This document shows, piece after piece, positions 1 through 11,099 of a stretch of DNA of 64,000 nucleotides. Where the stretch lies: assembly GCA_017893485.1 (NCBI GenBank), contig CM030366.1, forward strand, positions 202,177,173 to 202,241,172, given 5' to 3'. The stretch's first letter is position 1, and every line of letters starts with the position of its first letter. This stretch comes from Hemerocallis citrina. Lineage: Eukaryota > Streptophyta > Magnoliopsida > Asparagales > Asphodelaceae. The notes beneath the pieces were generated by a model that saw only the letters and a program-made list of their open reading frames with translations, searched no databases and was not told the DNA's origin. Both the position numbers and the translations under genes were made by a program.

Positions 1-174
1 GTCTAAAATTCATAGCTCAAACAAACCCATAAAAAAACGTCCTATCTGTTGTTCTCATTTCGTGGGGAAAACAAAAATAAAATTTGTTCTTCTTCAATTA
101 GCTCTCTCCATCTTCGCTCAATCTTCTTCTTCCTCCTCCCCATATTTGTTCCAAATATGTTCAACCAAATCTCA

Positions 175-1399
175 ACGTAGGGTATGATGCATTTTTCTGT
201 CATGCAGTTGTACAGTACATGCCGTTCGAGCTGCACGCTCAGTTGGACCTGACTGATTTGGTATGATGAATGTCGAGTTAGCTTGTTGGTCGTATTCATA
301 TACCCCAATCCCATTTTTCCTTTCATCCTCAACAATCATATTGTATAATATGATACACGTTTTCATAATATATGAAAGGCTGTCAGCATCCCAAAGTCTG
401 GTTGGACCTCTAACAATAGCAAATCGTGCTGGTAATACCCCGAAGGCGCGTTCAACATCCTTCTGTGCTGCTTCTTACATTTGGGAAATTTTCTTCTCTT
501 TCGATGTATCTGGGGCTGAGTAAGTCTTCACTATAGCTGCTAATGGTGGTTATATACCATCAGCTAAATAGTACCCCATGTTGTACATATGATTGTTAAT
601 CACAAATTCAGCCGGTGGTGCACAACCATTAAGAATGTTGTCGAATAGTGGAGAACGGTTTAGAACATTAAGATCATTATTGCACCCTAGGCATTCCAAA
701 GAATGAATGCCAAAACCATAGATCGTAAGATGTCACTGCTTCAAGAACGATAGTTGGTTCACGAACGTGACCGGTGTATTGACCATGCCAGGCTGCCGGA
801 CAATTTTTTCATGCCCAATGCATGCAATCAATACTCCCTAACATTCCGGAAAAACCCCTAGATGAATTTTCTTCCAACAACCTTGCTACATCATCTAGCA
901 TTGGATGTCTCATATATTGTGGGCCAAATAAATTAACAATTGTCACGCAAAATCGACGTAATGACTTCAAAACCGTACATTCGCCAATACGTATGTACTC
1001 GTCAACTGCATCGGCAGAAGATCCATATGCCAAATAGTGTATTGCGGCTGTAATTTTTTATGCGGGGATAATCCAAATGCTTTTGTTGCGTCTTGACATC
1101 GTAGAAAATACTGATCATAACTTACACATGGATTACCCGATTAAATAATTCTCGGCACATACGAAAACGTCGTCGAAATAAAGTGTCGCCAAAAATATGA
1201 TTTTCGGCAAAATAATCCCTGTGAAGACGTTTATCACCATCTTCTCTTTCACGACGATTGTACCGGCGGTGATTTGTATGTTGATCTTCTTTAACGACTA
1301 ATGACAAAAGATTCATAGGTGATTCATAATTATCGCAAGCATATCATTTTCATCGTCGGATGAAGTTGAGCCTGAAGAGGAGTAGTTCGGAGTTTCCAT
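175..1399 (-). pseudogene. PIF/Harbinger (HARBI1/ALP1-like) transposase, broken
   Basis: Read on the minus strand, the segments follow the order of a plant PIF/Harbinger DDE transposase. The acidic/serine-rich N-terminus starts at 1399. A DYF...LFRRRFRMCRELF segment lies near 1150-1250, GSIDCMHW near 830 (first catalytic Asp), then NCPAAWHGQYTGH, PTIVLEAV and a NDLNVL...SPLF block (second Asp) near 640-670. A GYYLADGI block is near 570, an ERAFGVLPARFAIV-like block (where family members carry the catalytic Glu upstream) near 420-460, and CIILYNMIVEDER near 330. It is broken by a frameshift near 1320, a TGA replacing the usual Trp after DCMHWA, and a stop after LADGI. In autonomous elements this enzyme works with a Myb-like partner, and none is visible here. 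Terminal inverted repeats were not found. Family assignment is firm; function is lost. Confidence 0.88.
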
Positions 1400-1552
1400 T
1401 TGAGAAGTGTTGATTTGGTTTGATTTGGTTTGGAGGTTCCATTTGACGATAGTTGGTTTATATAACCAATGAGATTATTGGATTCTTTGACCAGATTTTA
1501 CAAAACAAAAGGAGAAGTCAAAATTCCAATAGTGTGTGATTGGAATGTGACT

Positions 1553-1640
1553 TGAAATGGTGAAATGACATTTTTTGTCAAATGGTGATATGACATTTTT
1601 TGACAAATGGTGATTTGACTTGAAATGGAATGTGACTCTC
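1553..1640. repeat. short tandem repeat, about 32-bp unit
   Basis: Two to three diverged copies of a unit containing AAATGGTGATATGACATTTT lie just upstream of the Harbinger transposase start. They could be subterminal repeats of that element, but no matching copy was seen at its other end. Confidence 0.5.
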
Positions 1641-2699
1641 CATACGTATCCGCAAAATGATAATTAAATTTTGGTGAAAATATCTCATTTTTGGCAAATG
1701 ACTAAACTGGACATAGTTGTGTTTTGTCATTTGTCTTTCTTTTTAACTCGTCACTAAAACATAACATATTGTCAAGTCAGTTTATAATATTCAGGCAAAG
1801 TTTCGCATGTACATTAAACAGTACAAATACAAATTATCAAGTCAGTTTATAATAAGATGACTCGTAATAATTATTGTTGTGTTCAACATTCCTATGCAAT
1901 ATCCATCTAGCCAACTACAATAAGCGATCTCCTGATATCGATTGTAACACCCCGCAAAAAATTGGAAATTACAATTTTGCCCCTGGGTGTTACGCACGTA
2001 TATTTTGTAATGTGTTTCACTACATATTTTGGATTCGTACTATTTATACATTTTCCGTATTGATTTCAGTTAACTAAAATATAATATTTCAATCCCTAGG
2101 ATTTACGTGCTTTTTACATGTTTTGATGCACGTGCTTCCACCACTACGTACAATGTTTTCTATAGGCTTAAATTATTTATTTTTATGTATTTAAATTTAT
2201 TTTATTAAACTGAAATTTATTTTTCCCCCTATTTTAATTAAAATGCATTTTTCAATTTTCTGCACGTATATTGCACGTACTTTCTACGTGCAGTGATTTC
2301 ATCATGAAATACATAAAAATTAGTAAATATATTTTTCTTATATTGTTTTCGATCATATTTAATAATTTTTCATTGATAAAGTCGATTTTCGCATTTTCAT
2401 GTTTTACGTGCGATGCACGTGTTTTCGGTAAACGCATTTGTTTTTCAAAATAAATTTCGGAGCGTGTATAACACACGTGATTTTCAAATAATATAAATAG
2501 TAGTATATGTATATATATTAGTAGTGTATACATATGTATAAGTTAATATATGGTTAATAGCTTTTGATATAAAAACCAATAGTGTACTTTGCTGTTGGAT
2601 TATGTTTGGAAATGGATAGTATAATGTGATGAATGGGCCCACGGTTTGGATATGTTGAGTTGAAGAGTGGGCTGCTATGGTTAATTTGGTAAATAATAA

Positions 2700-2772
<73 letters not shown>

Positions 2773-3024
2773 GAATGAAGCCCACATGAAGCAATAGTGA
2801 AGCACCCGCACAAGTGTGCTGTGCTTTCGATAATGTGGAGTGTGCTGTGCTTTCGGTAGGCCGGTTTGGCAGTTTTGAAGAAGAAAGTGATGGGAGTTAA
2901 GTTTTGGAGAGTGGGGAGATGAAAAGTTGAGGGGTTTGGGGAGTTTAGAACATGAAGAGATGGAAGAATTAATTTAGTAATTTATTAGGTGTGAAATTTT
3001 GTATTTAGAACCCTAGCAAAATCC

Positions 3025-3033
3025 TATAAATAG
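3025..3033 (+). promoter_or_regulatory. TATA box of the solo LTR
   Basis: TATAAATAG, followed about 25-35 bp later by a pyrimidine-rich start region and an AG-rich leader. The same arrangement occurs in the sister LTR (TATAAATAG at 55807). Confidence 0.6.
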
Positions 3034-3757
3034 CACCCTCCATTCCTCATTCTTTTCACACCATAAACAAAAGAAAAATAAGAGAAAGAGAGAAGAGAGT
3101 TTGTACTTGGTGGCCATTGCTAGGAGGAGAAGAGCTAGGAGCCCTTGAAGCTAGAAGTGGTGTTCTTCCTTTCAATCATTCAAGCTTCAATCAAGGTGGG
3201 TGTTCTCTACTTTCTAATTATAGATAATGTGCATGCTAATAAAATAAAATAAACGTGTAGTGTAGAATTTGATTTTGAAAAAGAGTAGAACAAATCTATG
3301 CATAGGGTGTAATGAAAGATGCGATGTTTAGAAAATTAATCAACATTATGTTAGTTGATAATAAGAAAAGAATAATTGATTGAACTAGTATACATGAATG
3401 TAGAGATTTTTGATTATGTGAATAATTGTTGAGATTTTCTTTTGATAAGCAACTATATTTTTGTAAAGTAAATTTGATGCTATTCAACTCATTGATTGCA
3501 AAAGATGTAGTGTGCTACTTTGATTGAATTGAATAAATGCAAGTTCATGTAATAATTTGAAAGTTAGTTTTATTTTTATGCATTATAAAATTATGAGTTA
3601 CTGTGAGAAAGTAGACTCAGTATAGACGAACAAATCATAATTATATGAAAGATTAGATCAATAGAAAAAAAATCGAGTTTTGAAGATAATAGAATAACAG
3701 AAAGCTAGAACAAAAGCAAATTAATGTAACTTTGTAACAGAAATGTCACATGGAATT

Positions 3758-4000
3758 CTTGGTTAGTGGAGCCACTGTAGCGCGCCCTTGTTGAGGTCAC
3801 GAGTTCGAACCTCGGCCAAACCCTTTCTTTTACTTTCGATTTTTTTTGTATTAAATCTAAACCGTACAGTATGGTATAGGGGGTTTCGGTTGGTTCTTGA
3901 AGCACCAGTCCATAAAGGACATAGTGGCTAGTGGGTCAGAGCCTAGGGCGCTGTTGTGTGTGTTCGGTAATGCTGGGTTCGAATCCAGGCCCCCTCTTTT
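3758..4000 (+). other. two tRNA-like (pol III A-box/B-box) modules inside the LTR
   Basis: Module 1 has TTGGTTAGTGGAGC (3759-3772, A-box-like), GAGTTCGAACCTC (3801-3813, B-box-like) and a T-rich stretch. Module 2 has TGGCTAGTGGG (3925-3935), GGGTTCGAATCC (3975-3986, a perfect B-box core) and TTTT. Box spacing is about 40-50 bp. No cloverleaf can be drawn, so these are not tRNA genes; they resemble tRNA-derived SINE heads or captured internal pol III promoters. Confidence 0.4.
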
Positions 4001-5903
4001 ATTTATTTTTTTGATTTTTCTTCTTCATTCAAGAAATTAAAATTTTTATAGGAGAACTTTAATTAAAACCATTATTATGAGTATGAAATGAAATAGGAAA
4101 AAAATATTAAGAGATAGTTTCTTGTATATTTTGAAGTGAAAAAAAAAATTGAAATAAAAATTTTGAGAATAGAATTTGTGGTGAAAAGTAGTATTTTGCA
4201 AATTGATAAATTCTAAAAAGAATTACACATGTATCATGTTAAGAGATGTTTTTATAGTGTATTGAAACATTGTGATAACTTAAGATTGTTATAACAATTC
4301 ATGTGGTGAAATTGTGTTTCGTGAAAGGAATGTTGTTTAAAAAGAATATGGATAAGTAACTAAATCATGAATAATGTTGAGACAGGGATTATTTTGTGAC
4401 TAAGTTGAAAGATGAAGTTATCTAGGCTTAAGACATGTTTATTAAAGGGTGTGAATGCCCATGTTTCATGTACATGAAAGTTTATGATTTAGAGTTAGTA
4501 AGACCTCGGTTACCGGTAATTTTGAAAGAAAGATTTTGAGACTCGATTTTGAGATAATGTCGTCGGGCGATCTCGTATTTTGTGAATAAATCCGGTATGA
4601 GGTAAAACTGATTCTAGGGTGATAACATATTCATGTCTTGAACTAAAAATAATTAGGCACTTAGGTGAAGATGTAATAGACTTGTGCAAACGTAAATGGG
4701 TGCTTCTATATAGTCGGCGGTGGATCTCCGTGGCTATAGACCCAGTTGGTGGACTGTGGTTGCTCCGTAGGAGATGGACTGTATTTTATCCGGGACTTAG
4801 GGTAGTCGGCGGATGTTTACCATACTCCAAAGAATATGTATATACCGGGGCTAGAGGGGCATTTACGGGATTATTCTCACGATATAATAGCCAGGGAGGC
4901 TGGGATCTGTTATTATAGCCAGGGAGGCTGAGATCCGTATCTGTGAAATAACTCTAAAACTTGTTTAATTACTGGGTAGTCTCATGGCGAGGGATCGAAC
5001 CCTTCAATATGGAGTACGTAGGCACTTGCCCTCGGACCTATGTAGTATGGGATGCATAGAATCCGAACAAGTGTGCATTAGTGTCATCCTAGTATAGAAA
5101 TGTGTGCATTAGGCATTAAGGCATGACATACACTTATGTTTAGAATAATCACTTTTGACACTTTACTTGTTCATTCAATCTTTTTGTGATTTGTTAAAGT
5201 ATGAGATCGTTATACTATTCCCGGCATAGAGAGGATAGCCGTGTATAACATTTCGTCAGTTGTAAGTGACTGACGTGCCTACAGATTAATATGCAGGTAA
5301 TGAACTATTCATGGAGTTATAAAGTGGATATGTTGTTGCTGTTTAGAAGTTAAAGATATTGCAAATGATGTTAAAGTTATACAAGTTGTATTTCATTGTT
5401 GTAATCTTTTATTCTTCCGCTATGTAAAGGAACTCTGATGTATTGTGAATGAAAAGTTTTAAATTCCTTGTAAAATTGTACGAAGTGAAGTTAAGATCCT
5501 GTGAAATCTCGAATTTATCCTTATTTAAAATTCGGGGTGTTACATCGATCTCCGCCGATGGATAACTTCAGTAGGAACTGAGGACCTTAATACTATTTCT
5601 GATAGAATGAGTCTTCGTAATTATACCTCATTATCAATTGATTTGAGCATCTTCCTGGTACAATTCCTCCTGTTACATTAAATTTGTAAAATATAGTTAG
5701 ATTTAAAACCTTCATATGGTCTAAACGTTGTAACTTGTAAATAAACTCAGATAAGATCTTGAACTACGTGGTTCTACAAGAATAGGTTCTCGTCGGTAAC
5801 TTCTCGTCATTGTACCCCCTGAATACAATGGAATTTCCACTACGCACTCCCCGTAGTCCACAGGAGGTTCCAGGGACGATTGTGTTACGTACTCTGAAGG
5901 AGC

Positions 5904-7531
5904 CTAAAATGGTGGAGGAGGACAAGGTAACTGTGCAGTCGGATCAGTAATGCAATCTGGTCCAATAAAATCTATATTTGCCGCATGTGATAGTTTCTTC
6001 ATAATAGCACCTACTAAGACTTTGGCCCAATACTTATCGTATATATGTTGGGTTACAGGTTGGACCAAATTAGAAGTGTCAATAGGTGGACAAATATCTT
6101 GTACTAGTATTCTGAACATAACAACCGGTGGGTCTCTCGGTATAACTATAACCCCTGTCAATTGACGATAACACTGATCACCAAGATACCAAACACCCTA
6201 AAACATAATTAGTAGTTTAGAAAATCGAAAATTAAGGTAAAACTAAACAAAAATATAAGATTGAAAAGTTACAAATATGGACTTTTACCTGTTCGCAAAA
6301 CTGGAAAACAACTCGGTGACGAGACATGATATTTGCGAGAATAATATCCTACTCACCCTCATGTGAAGATCCCAAATATGGTTGTCATATAATAGATGTT
6401 GAAGTCCACTTCTCTAGTTGGTACATGGCTATAGATATATTGTACCTAACCCGATTTGTTCTTCGATACTCCAATTCACTTCCAATGTGTAATTTTCGGC
6501 CTTTTGTTAGCGACTCACAATGTGTCGTCCACATTTTTTGTTGTTACTATGATTGGTACACAAACATGGGTATATTCATATGCCCAGTACTGAGAATACA
6601 AACCCAGTACTGAGAATACAAAGACGTATTAGTTTGGAATATGCATATATTATGAATTTAATTAAAGACTTTAATTAATAAAATTACCTCCAGTACTTGC
6701 CATGGGTCGTTCAATGTTCTTACTTTATTCTTGGAACAAGAATCCAGGGACATGTATAACAATGTGAAAGCTTGACTACCCCAATCAAATGAGCCAACTT
6801 TAGACATATCTACAAGGGCTACAAGCCAACCACACCTAACAACGGAAGCAGCATTGGCAAAAAGAAATTCGCCCAAGAAGTATAAAAAAAGGCACGGACA
6901 ACTCTAAGGGCTATAACGGTATCGGTTTTTGTTGCCTCAATCCCACTGCTGTGAAAAAAATTCTTCAAAAACGAACAACGTATTGATTGAGACTTCCAAT
7001 CATCAGAAGTTATTTTAGGAAAGAAGCAAACCTGTACTAACTCGAATGGATATTCCTCGTCGTTACATGGTGGTGGATCGTCGATACCGATGAATATTCC
7101 TGTTAACATCGCCCAATCCAATGGGGTAAATCCTAACTCACCACACGAGAGATGAAATGTGCGGGTAGTGTCCCACCATCTCTCAACCAAAGCCTCGACA
7201 AGCTTATGAGATGAATTCTCCGTATCAATTGTGAAAAAACGCTGCTAGCCAGTATTATCAATAAATTCTTTTACTACTGGTATACGAGAGCATACCTTGT
7301 AAGCTTTTATTGGACCATTCCAATTTTTCCTAAATGTACAAAATCCACCAAAAGAACATTCAGTAATATTCTTACAAATATGAGACCGGTTGTTGACTAC
7401 CGGTGTCCACATTGTTGGATCGCGTAAATCCACATCTTCAATATTCGATTCAGGTTGTTTGCCTCTATTTCCATGATCAGAACTAGCTTGACCCTTTGAT
7501 TTGAGCCTACCAATAAATCGTCGTATCGACA
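5904..7531 (-). pseudogene. plant mobile domain (PMD) protein, three-exon, broken
   Basis: This matches the plant mobile domain / aminotransferase-like family (MAIN-like, PMD-C). Exon 1 runs from about 7531 with a basic N-terminus, then VERWWDTTRTFHLSCGELGFTPLDWAMLTG near 7190-7110 (hallmark of the domain) and LFANAASVVRCGWLVALVDM near 6850. A donor GGTAATTT sits near 6686. Exon 2 starts YWAYEYTHV after a TTGTATTCTCAG acceptor and ends HRVVFQFCEQ with a GTAAAA donor near 6288. Exon 3 starts GVWYLGDQCYRQL near 6196 and ends in a proline run at 5904. Breaks are an in-frame TAG near 7247, a one-base frameshift at a seven-T run near 6885, and stops in exon 2. PMD genes occur both as host genes silencing transposons and as cargo in Mutator-like elements; surrounding TE relics favour the latter, but no Mutator ends were found. 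Confidence 0.8.
6586..6625 (-). repeat. 20-bp direct duplication spanning a splice acceptor
   Basis: CCCAGTACTGAGAATACAAA occurs twice head to tail. On the minus strand each copy reads TTTGTATTCTCAG followed by TACTGGG, duplicating the acceptor of the second PMD exon. It is probably a neutral replication slip in a pseudogene. Confidence 0.7.
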
Positions 7532-7849
7532 TATTTTTTTTTTGTTGATATGAAGTATAATTAAGCTACAATAGTTGAGGCAGAGGCAATCTATTATGTT
7601 AAGTTGTTTGACGTTTCATCTTGAAGATTAACTACTTTTATACAGAAGGAGGAACCCGAGGGTATTTTTGTCCAATTAATTTTTTCAAAGGCAAAATGAT
7701 TTTCGCTTGAGAAATAATTTGATTCTCTTTTGAATTTAACGGAAGAGACGGAAATCAAAACTTCGTCCGTGAAGTACTTTTCCCACCACATTTGTCAGAC
7801 GAAGTTAGATTTCCTGTTTCTTTTTATTTTTATTTTTATTTTATAAAAA

Positions 7850-8110
7850 AATTGGACGGACGGTAAAAGATTACCCGTCCCGTCCAATTTTTTAATAACC
7901 CCCCCCCCTCCTCGTTGGACGATAATCGATTTATCGTCTGTTCGAAAAACCCAATTTTTTGGGTATTTTTTACCAGGACGGTAAACAATTTTCCGTTGCT
8001 ATTTATTTATTTATTTATTTATTTATTTTGTGAAAATGTTGGACAGTAATTGATCTTACGTCGCTTGGAATTTTTACTTCAGACGACAATTCTTTTTTCG
8101 TCTGAGCCAT
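7850..8110. repeat. row of five short inverted repeats (hairpins)
   Basis: Five imperfect palindromes are spaced about 30-60 bp apart: GGACGGTAA/TTACCCGTCC (7855-7887), GACGATAA/TTATCGTC (about 7918-7940), GACGGTAAA/TTTTCCGT (about 7978-8000), GACAGTAA/TTACGTC (about 8043-8063) and CAGACGA/TCGTCTG (about 8074-8101). Arms vary but keep a GACG...CGTC pattern. Such repeats are typical of subterminal regions of DNA transposons, but no element end is visible. Confidence 0.55.
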
Positions 8111-8639
8111 TTTTTGGCAATTGACGACTGTAGCGCAAAGCTATTTTAACGGTTTTCATTTGCCAAATACCCAAAAAAATAGCTGTAGACGACTATATAT
8201 GCTCTAACATCTTTCTTTGTTGGGTTGAGAAAGATGCTATAATATATATATTTTTATTTGATATATAGGTGTATTTTCATATAATACATCTGAATATTGT
8301 TTTGTATATTTTCTTTGGGTAATACATGCTCTGCACATATTATTTAAATATATATCAGTTTTGGGCTATTGGGCCTAAAGTCCAATACCCAAAGAGGTGT
8401 ATATCTCTCTCTATACATACTCGCTAGAGGTAGTAGCCTTGGCATTCCAATCTGATACCTATGTTATAATATCTTAAACAAACCTACTAACCATAATTCT
8501 TCTGTTTGATTTTATAAATTTTTCCTCAATACTCAAACCCTAATTCTTTTGTTTGCTCCTATGAATTATTTGTTATCATGTTATCGAATGTTAGCTACTA
8601 TAAAAGCAACATGCTAACAAAGAAAACGTTAACATTTTA
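8111..8639. other. AT-rich stretch without recognisable gene
   Basis: It contains further GACGAC motifs to about 8200, AT-rich tracts and two CTCAA(T/A)CCCTAATTCTT-type repeats near 8470-8560. Nothing coding or structural could be supported. Confidence 0.5.
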
Positions 8640-9465
8640 GAGGGTAATATTGAGCCCATTAATTTTCTTTCTGTTGTTGGTGACGATTAGACAAGTATCC
8701 TTACTAGTTGGTGATTGGATTCAGGAGCTAGATGTCATGCTTGCAAGGATAAAAGCATGTTAACTGAACTCTATGATGCAAACAAGTCGAGTGAATCTGT
8801 ATAGAGATTGGAGAAGCAGTCAGGGTGCTTCTGACTAAAACAACAAATCTCAATCTCTCACCATGAGGTAAAAATTTAATTTTTTGTGATGTTAAATATG
8901 TGTCTACTTTAGCAAAGTATTTTAATCTCTATTAGTTTACTGAATTATGCTAGCATGGTAGTTTAGAATGATTAGTGCTAGATCTATATTATTTGTTAAC
9001 TCACACTACTTTTGTCGTGCTTATTAGTTCAAGGGAATATACATACTTAGTTTAGCAATGAAGTGATACTGTTAGTTCCAAATCGCGTAGTTCTTTAACA
9101 AAGTTTAATAGGTTAGGACATGTGAGCTCACATGTGGGCTATATTTAATTACTTAATGTTGCTAAAACTTTGAATTTGTCAATTGATACATTCTTAAAAT
9201 ATAAAAAATGTGAGGTTTGTGCTCAGAACCACAGACTAAGATCACTAGAAAACAATTTAGTTTAGGGTATAGGAGTACAAAACTTCTTGAGTTGATACAT
9301 TATAATATATGAGACTTCAAAAGTTTTACAACTAGAGAAGGTCGGACGTATTTAATCACCATTATAGATGATTATTCTATATATTGTCATATACATATAG
9401 TTGTCGAAATATAACAATGAAGCACTTAAGAAATTAAAAGAATTTAAAGGCTATGTTGAAAACCA
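8640..9465 (+). pseudogene. Ty1/copia gag-pol relic (protease and integrase fragments)
   Basis: Short translated blocks in copia order lie on the plus strand. LDSGARCHACKDKSMLTELY (about 8718-8780) is the aspartic-protease region with the D-S-G-A core. KYKKCEVCAQNHRLRS (about 9200-9250) matches the GAG-pre-integrase zinc region. LLELIHYNI (about 9280) is followed by GRTYLITIIDDYSIYCHI near 9340-9390, the start of the integrase core with the IDDYS motif. KYNNEALKKLKEFKGYVENQ (about 9405-9465) follows. Stops and frameshifts separate the blocks, and no LTRs were identified. It is an old, internally deleted copy. Confidence 0.75.
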
Positions 9466-9758
9466 GTTAAATGCTAAACTGTTGAATATGTTACTGAGCC
9501 GAGTTTAGTAGTTAATTCGGGCTTATGCTATTTATAGTTGCTTGGTTCTCATGATTCTCTTTACACCTTACAGTGTGGTTGTCATGGGTTGTCGATGCAT
9601 GTAAGGCAGTAATTGAAGCCATGGTGAAGACTTGTCGATTCCATTTGGAGTGTCAACTTCTTGTGCTTTGGGTTAGTGGCTTCCAGAGTTTGAATCGTAA
9701 TCTTGAGGGGTTTGTTTTCAAGTCTTTTGTTATTAATTTTTAATTACTATTATTATTA

Positions 9759-10116
9759 CTAAATTTGCCCGTGGGCACGTGCCTACGGCACGTCTTCGGA
9801 ACGGTACAGCATATGAAAGTCTTATAAACAGTAAAACAATAATTATGTAGCTCAAGTTTGAATGGTAAAACAATAATTAGTTGTAAATAGAAGTCTACGT
9901 TTCCATTAGTATATGTTGAAAAATAATTATAAATGGGGGTATAAAATCCAACTTCTTAGAACTTTGAGTGTGAAAAATGATGAAATTTAACTGTTGTTGA
10001 TGAGATAGGATATTTGCTAGTTTCAATGTAACATGAGCAATTAAAAATGCATAAAAAATCTGAAAATTTACAAACCTGAAATCTGAAAATATAAATTTCT
10101 GAGTAAATAGAGAGAG

Positions 10117-10147
<31 letters not shown>

Positions 10148-10313
10148 ATTAAATAAATAAATAAAGGAGTTGTTTTGGGGAATTTAAATTTGAGTTTTGG
10201 GGGGAAACTTTTGGGCGAGAAAATATGTTTTGTGATGTTAGATCTGAACCATTGATTTCAACCCTATTGAAGGAGAGTCACTTGATAGCTTTCTTTGTGT
10301 TTTATTATATAGA
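9759..10313 (-). mobile_element. non-autonomous Helitron, 555 bp
   Basis: On the minus strand it begins TCTATATAATAAAACAC after a host A, and ends with a palindrome (GTGCCGTAGGCAC core) about 20 bp before TTTAG and a host T, which is a Helitron 3' structure with CTAG mutated to TTAG. It sits inside an ATT/TAA microsatellite. A second copy at 47963-48408 shares both ends, including the GTGCCTACGGCACGTCTTCG palindrome, and keeps an intact CTAG. There is no Rep/helicase coding. An AG microsatellite lies within (10117-10147). Confidence 0.75.
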
Positions 10314-10323
10314 TTATTATTAT

Positions 10324-10841
10324 TGAATATTGTTTGTTTTTGGGGTGTGGGGGCAACAGGTGTGAGTTCGTGTAATTTGTGTAGCGGAAGATGTGGTATT
10401 GACGTCGATCCGATCCTAGGCTGTAGGGCCGGTTCGAGGGTCGCAGGAGAGAGGTGGAGGCCGGGTGCTCGACTCAGATCCAGTAGCTCGGCTCGGATCT
10501 TTGAGGCTCGGCTCGGTCTTTTGTACCTGCACACTGTCTAAAAACACCGGGAGAAGTTCTGGTGACAGGCCATCTGACGATCTAGTCAGTCACTGAGAAA
10601 GCAACAGTAGCTAGGGTTCAGGTGGGAAAAAGTTTATTACCTTTGGAAGTGAGGAGGGGGGTTGGTATTTATAGACAGGGGTAAACGGGTCTGAGATCCT
10701 AACGGACCAAGTCGGACCCGTTTGCCTGTGGGCCTGAATGGGCTAAAGCCCGTTTGACCTGTTTGACCCAATGATCACAGGGGAGCGAGATTTGAGGAGA
10801 TCTGGTGGCCCAGATAGGGCTACTTTATTTACCCCATATCA
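10324..10841 (-). repeat. 3' LTR of element A
   Basis: About 518 bp, reading TGATATGGGGTAAAT at its minus-strand start. It matches the two halves of the 5' LTR (24880-25154 and 34696-34959) along its whole length. A TATAAATA box lies at 10666-10673 (minus). The minus-strand 5' edge abuts a purine tract, as expected for the second-strand primer. Confidence 0.85.
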
Positions 10842-11099
10842 GGATCCCCCCACTCCTGGAGGGCAGCGTAAGCCAGCCGTAGAGGAGTAGTCTGTCCCTA
10901 TCGAAAGAGTGGAGCGGTGTGTCTGGAAAGTATGACTTGTAGTTTCTTGGAGTGGTAAGTGGGGTAGGATGAAGCAGATCCTCTGAAGGAGAGAGGTGCT
11001 GAGGGTCGGGGACCGATGGTCGGGACCCGAACGTCGGGAGCCAAACCGAGCCTGTAGGAGCCAGGAATTTGGCTCGAAGCATATGAACGGCGTTTTTGA

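Larger units (their letters stand above)
1943..5544 (+). mobile_element. 3.6-kb solo LTR, long-LTR Ty3/gypsy (Tekay/Del-like) type
   Basis: The element starts TGTAACACCCCG and ends CGGGGTGTTACA, a 12-bp perfect terminal inverted repeat with the TG...CA of LTRs. It is flanked by the perfect 5-bp target duplication TCGAT (1938-1942 and 5545-5549). There is no primer-binding site, gag or pol inside, and a second copy of the same family lies at 54712-58771, so this is a solo LTR left by LTR-LTR recombination. It holds a TATA box (TATAAATAG at 3025) about 1.1 kb in. A later stretch (GGGATGCATAGAATCCGAAC near 5050) resembles one in the 26540-32878 LTRs, which carry an initiator-Met-tRNA-type primer site, so the families are related. 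No protein-coding potential was found. Confidence 0.9.

Noticed and set aside
2484..2813. YIYIYIY-type frames over TA tracts (also 21980-22222 and 57839-58224)
   Set aside because: Translation of a TA microsatellite, not protein-coding.
3758..4000. Genuine tRNA genes
   Set aside because: A/B boxes are present but no acceptor stem, anticodon arm or cloverleaf can be formed.
1..8200. A single large element uniting the Harbinger transposase and the PMD gene
   Set aside because: Both are on the minus strand and near each other, but no shared terminal repeats or target duplication were found; the only similarity, a GGCAAATGA motif near 1700 and 8155, is too short.
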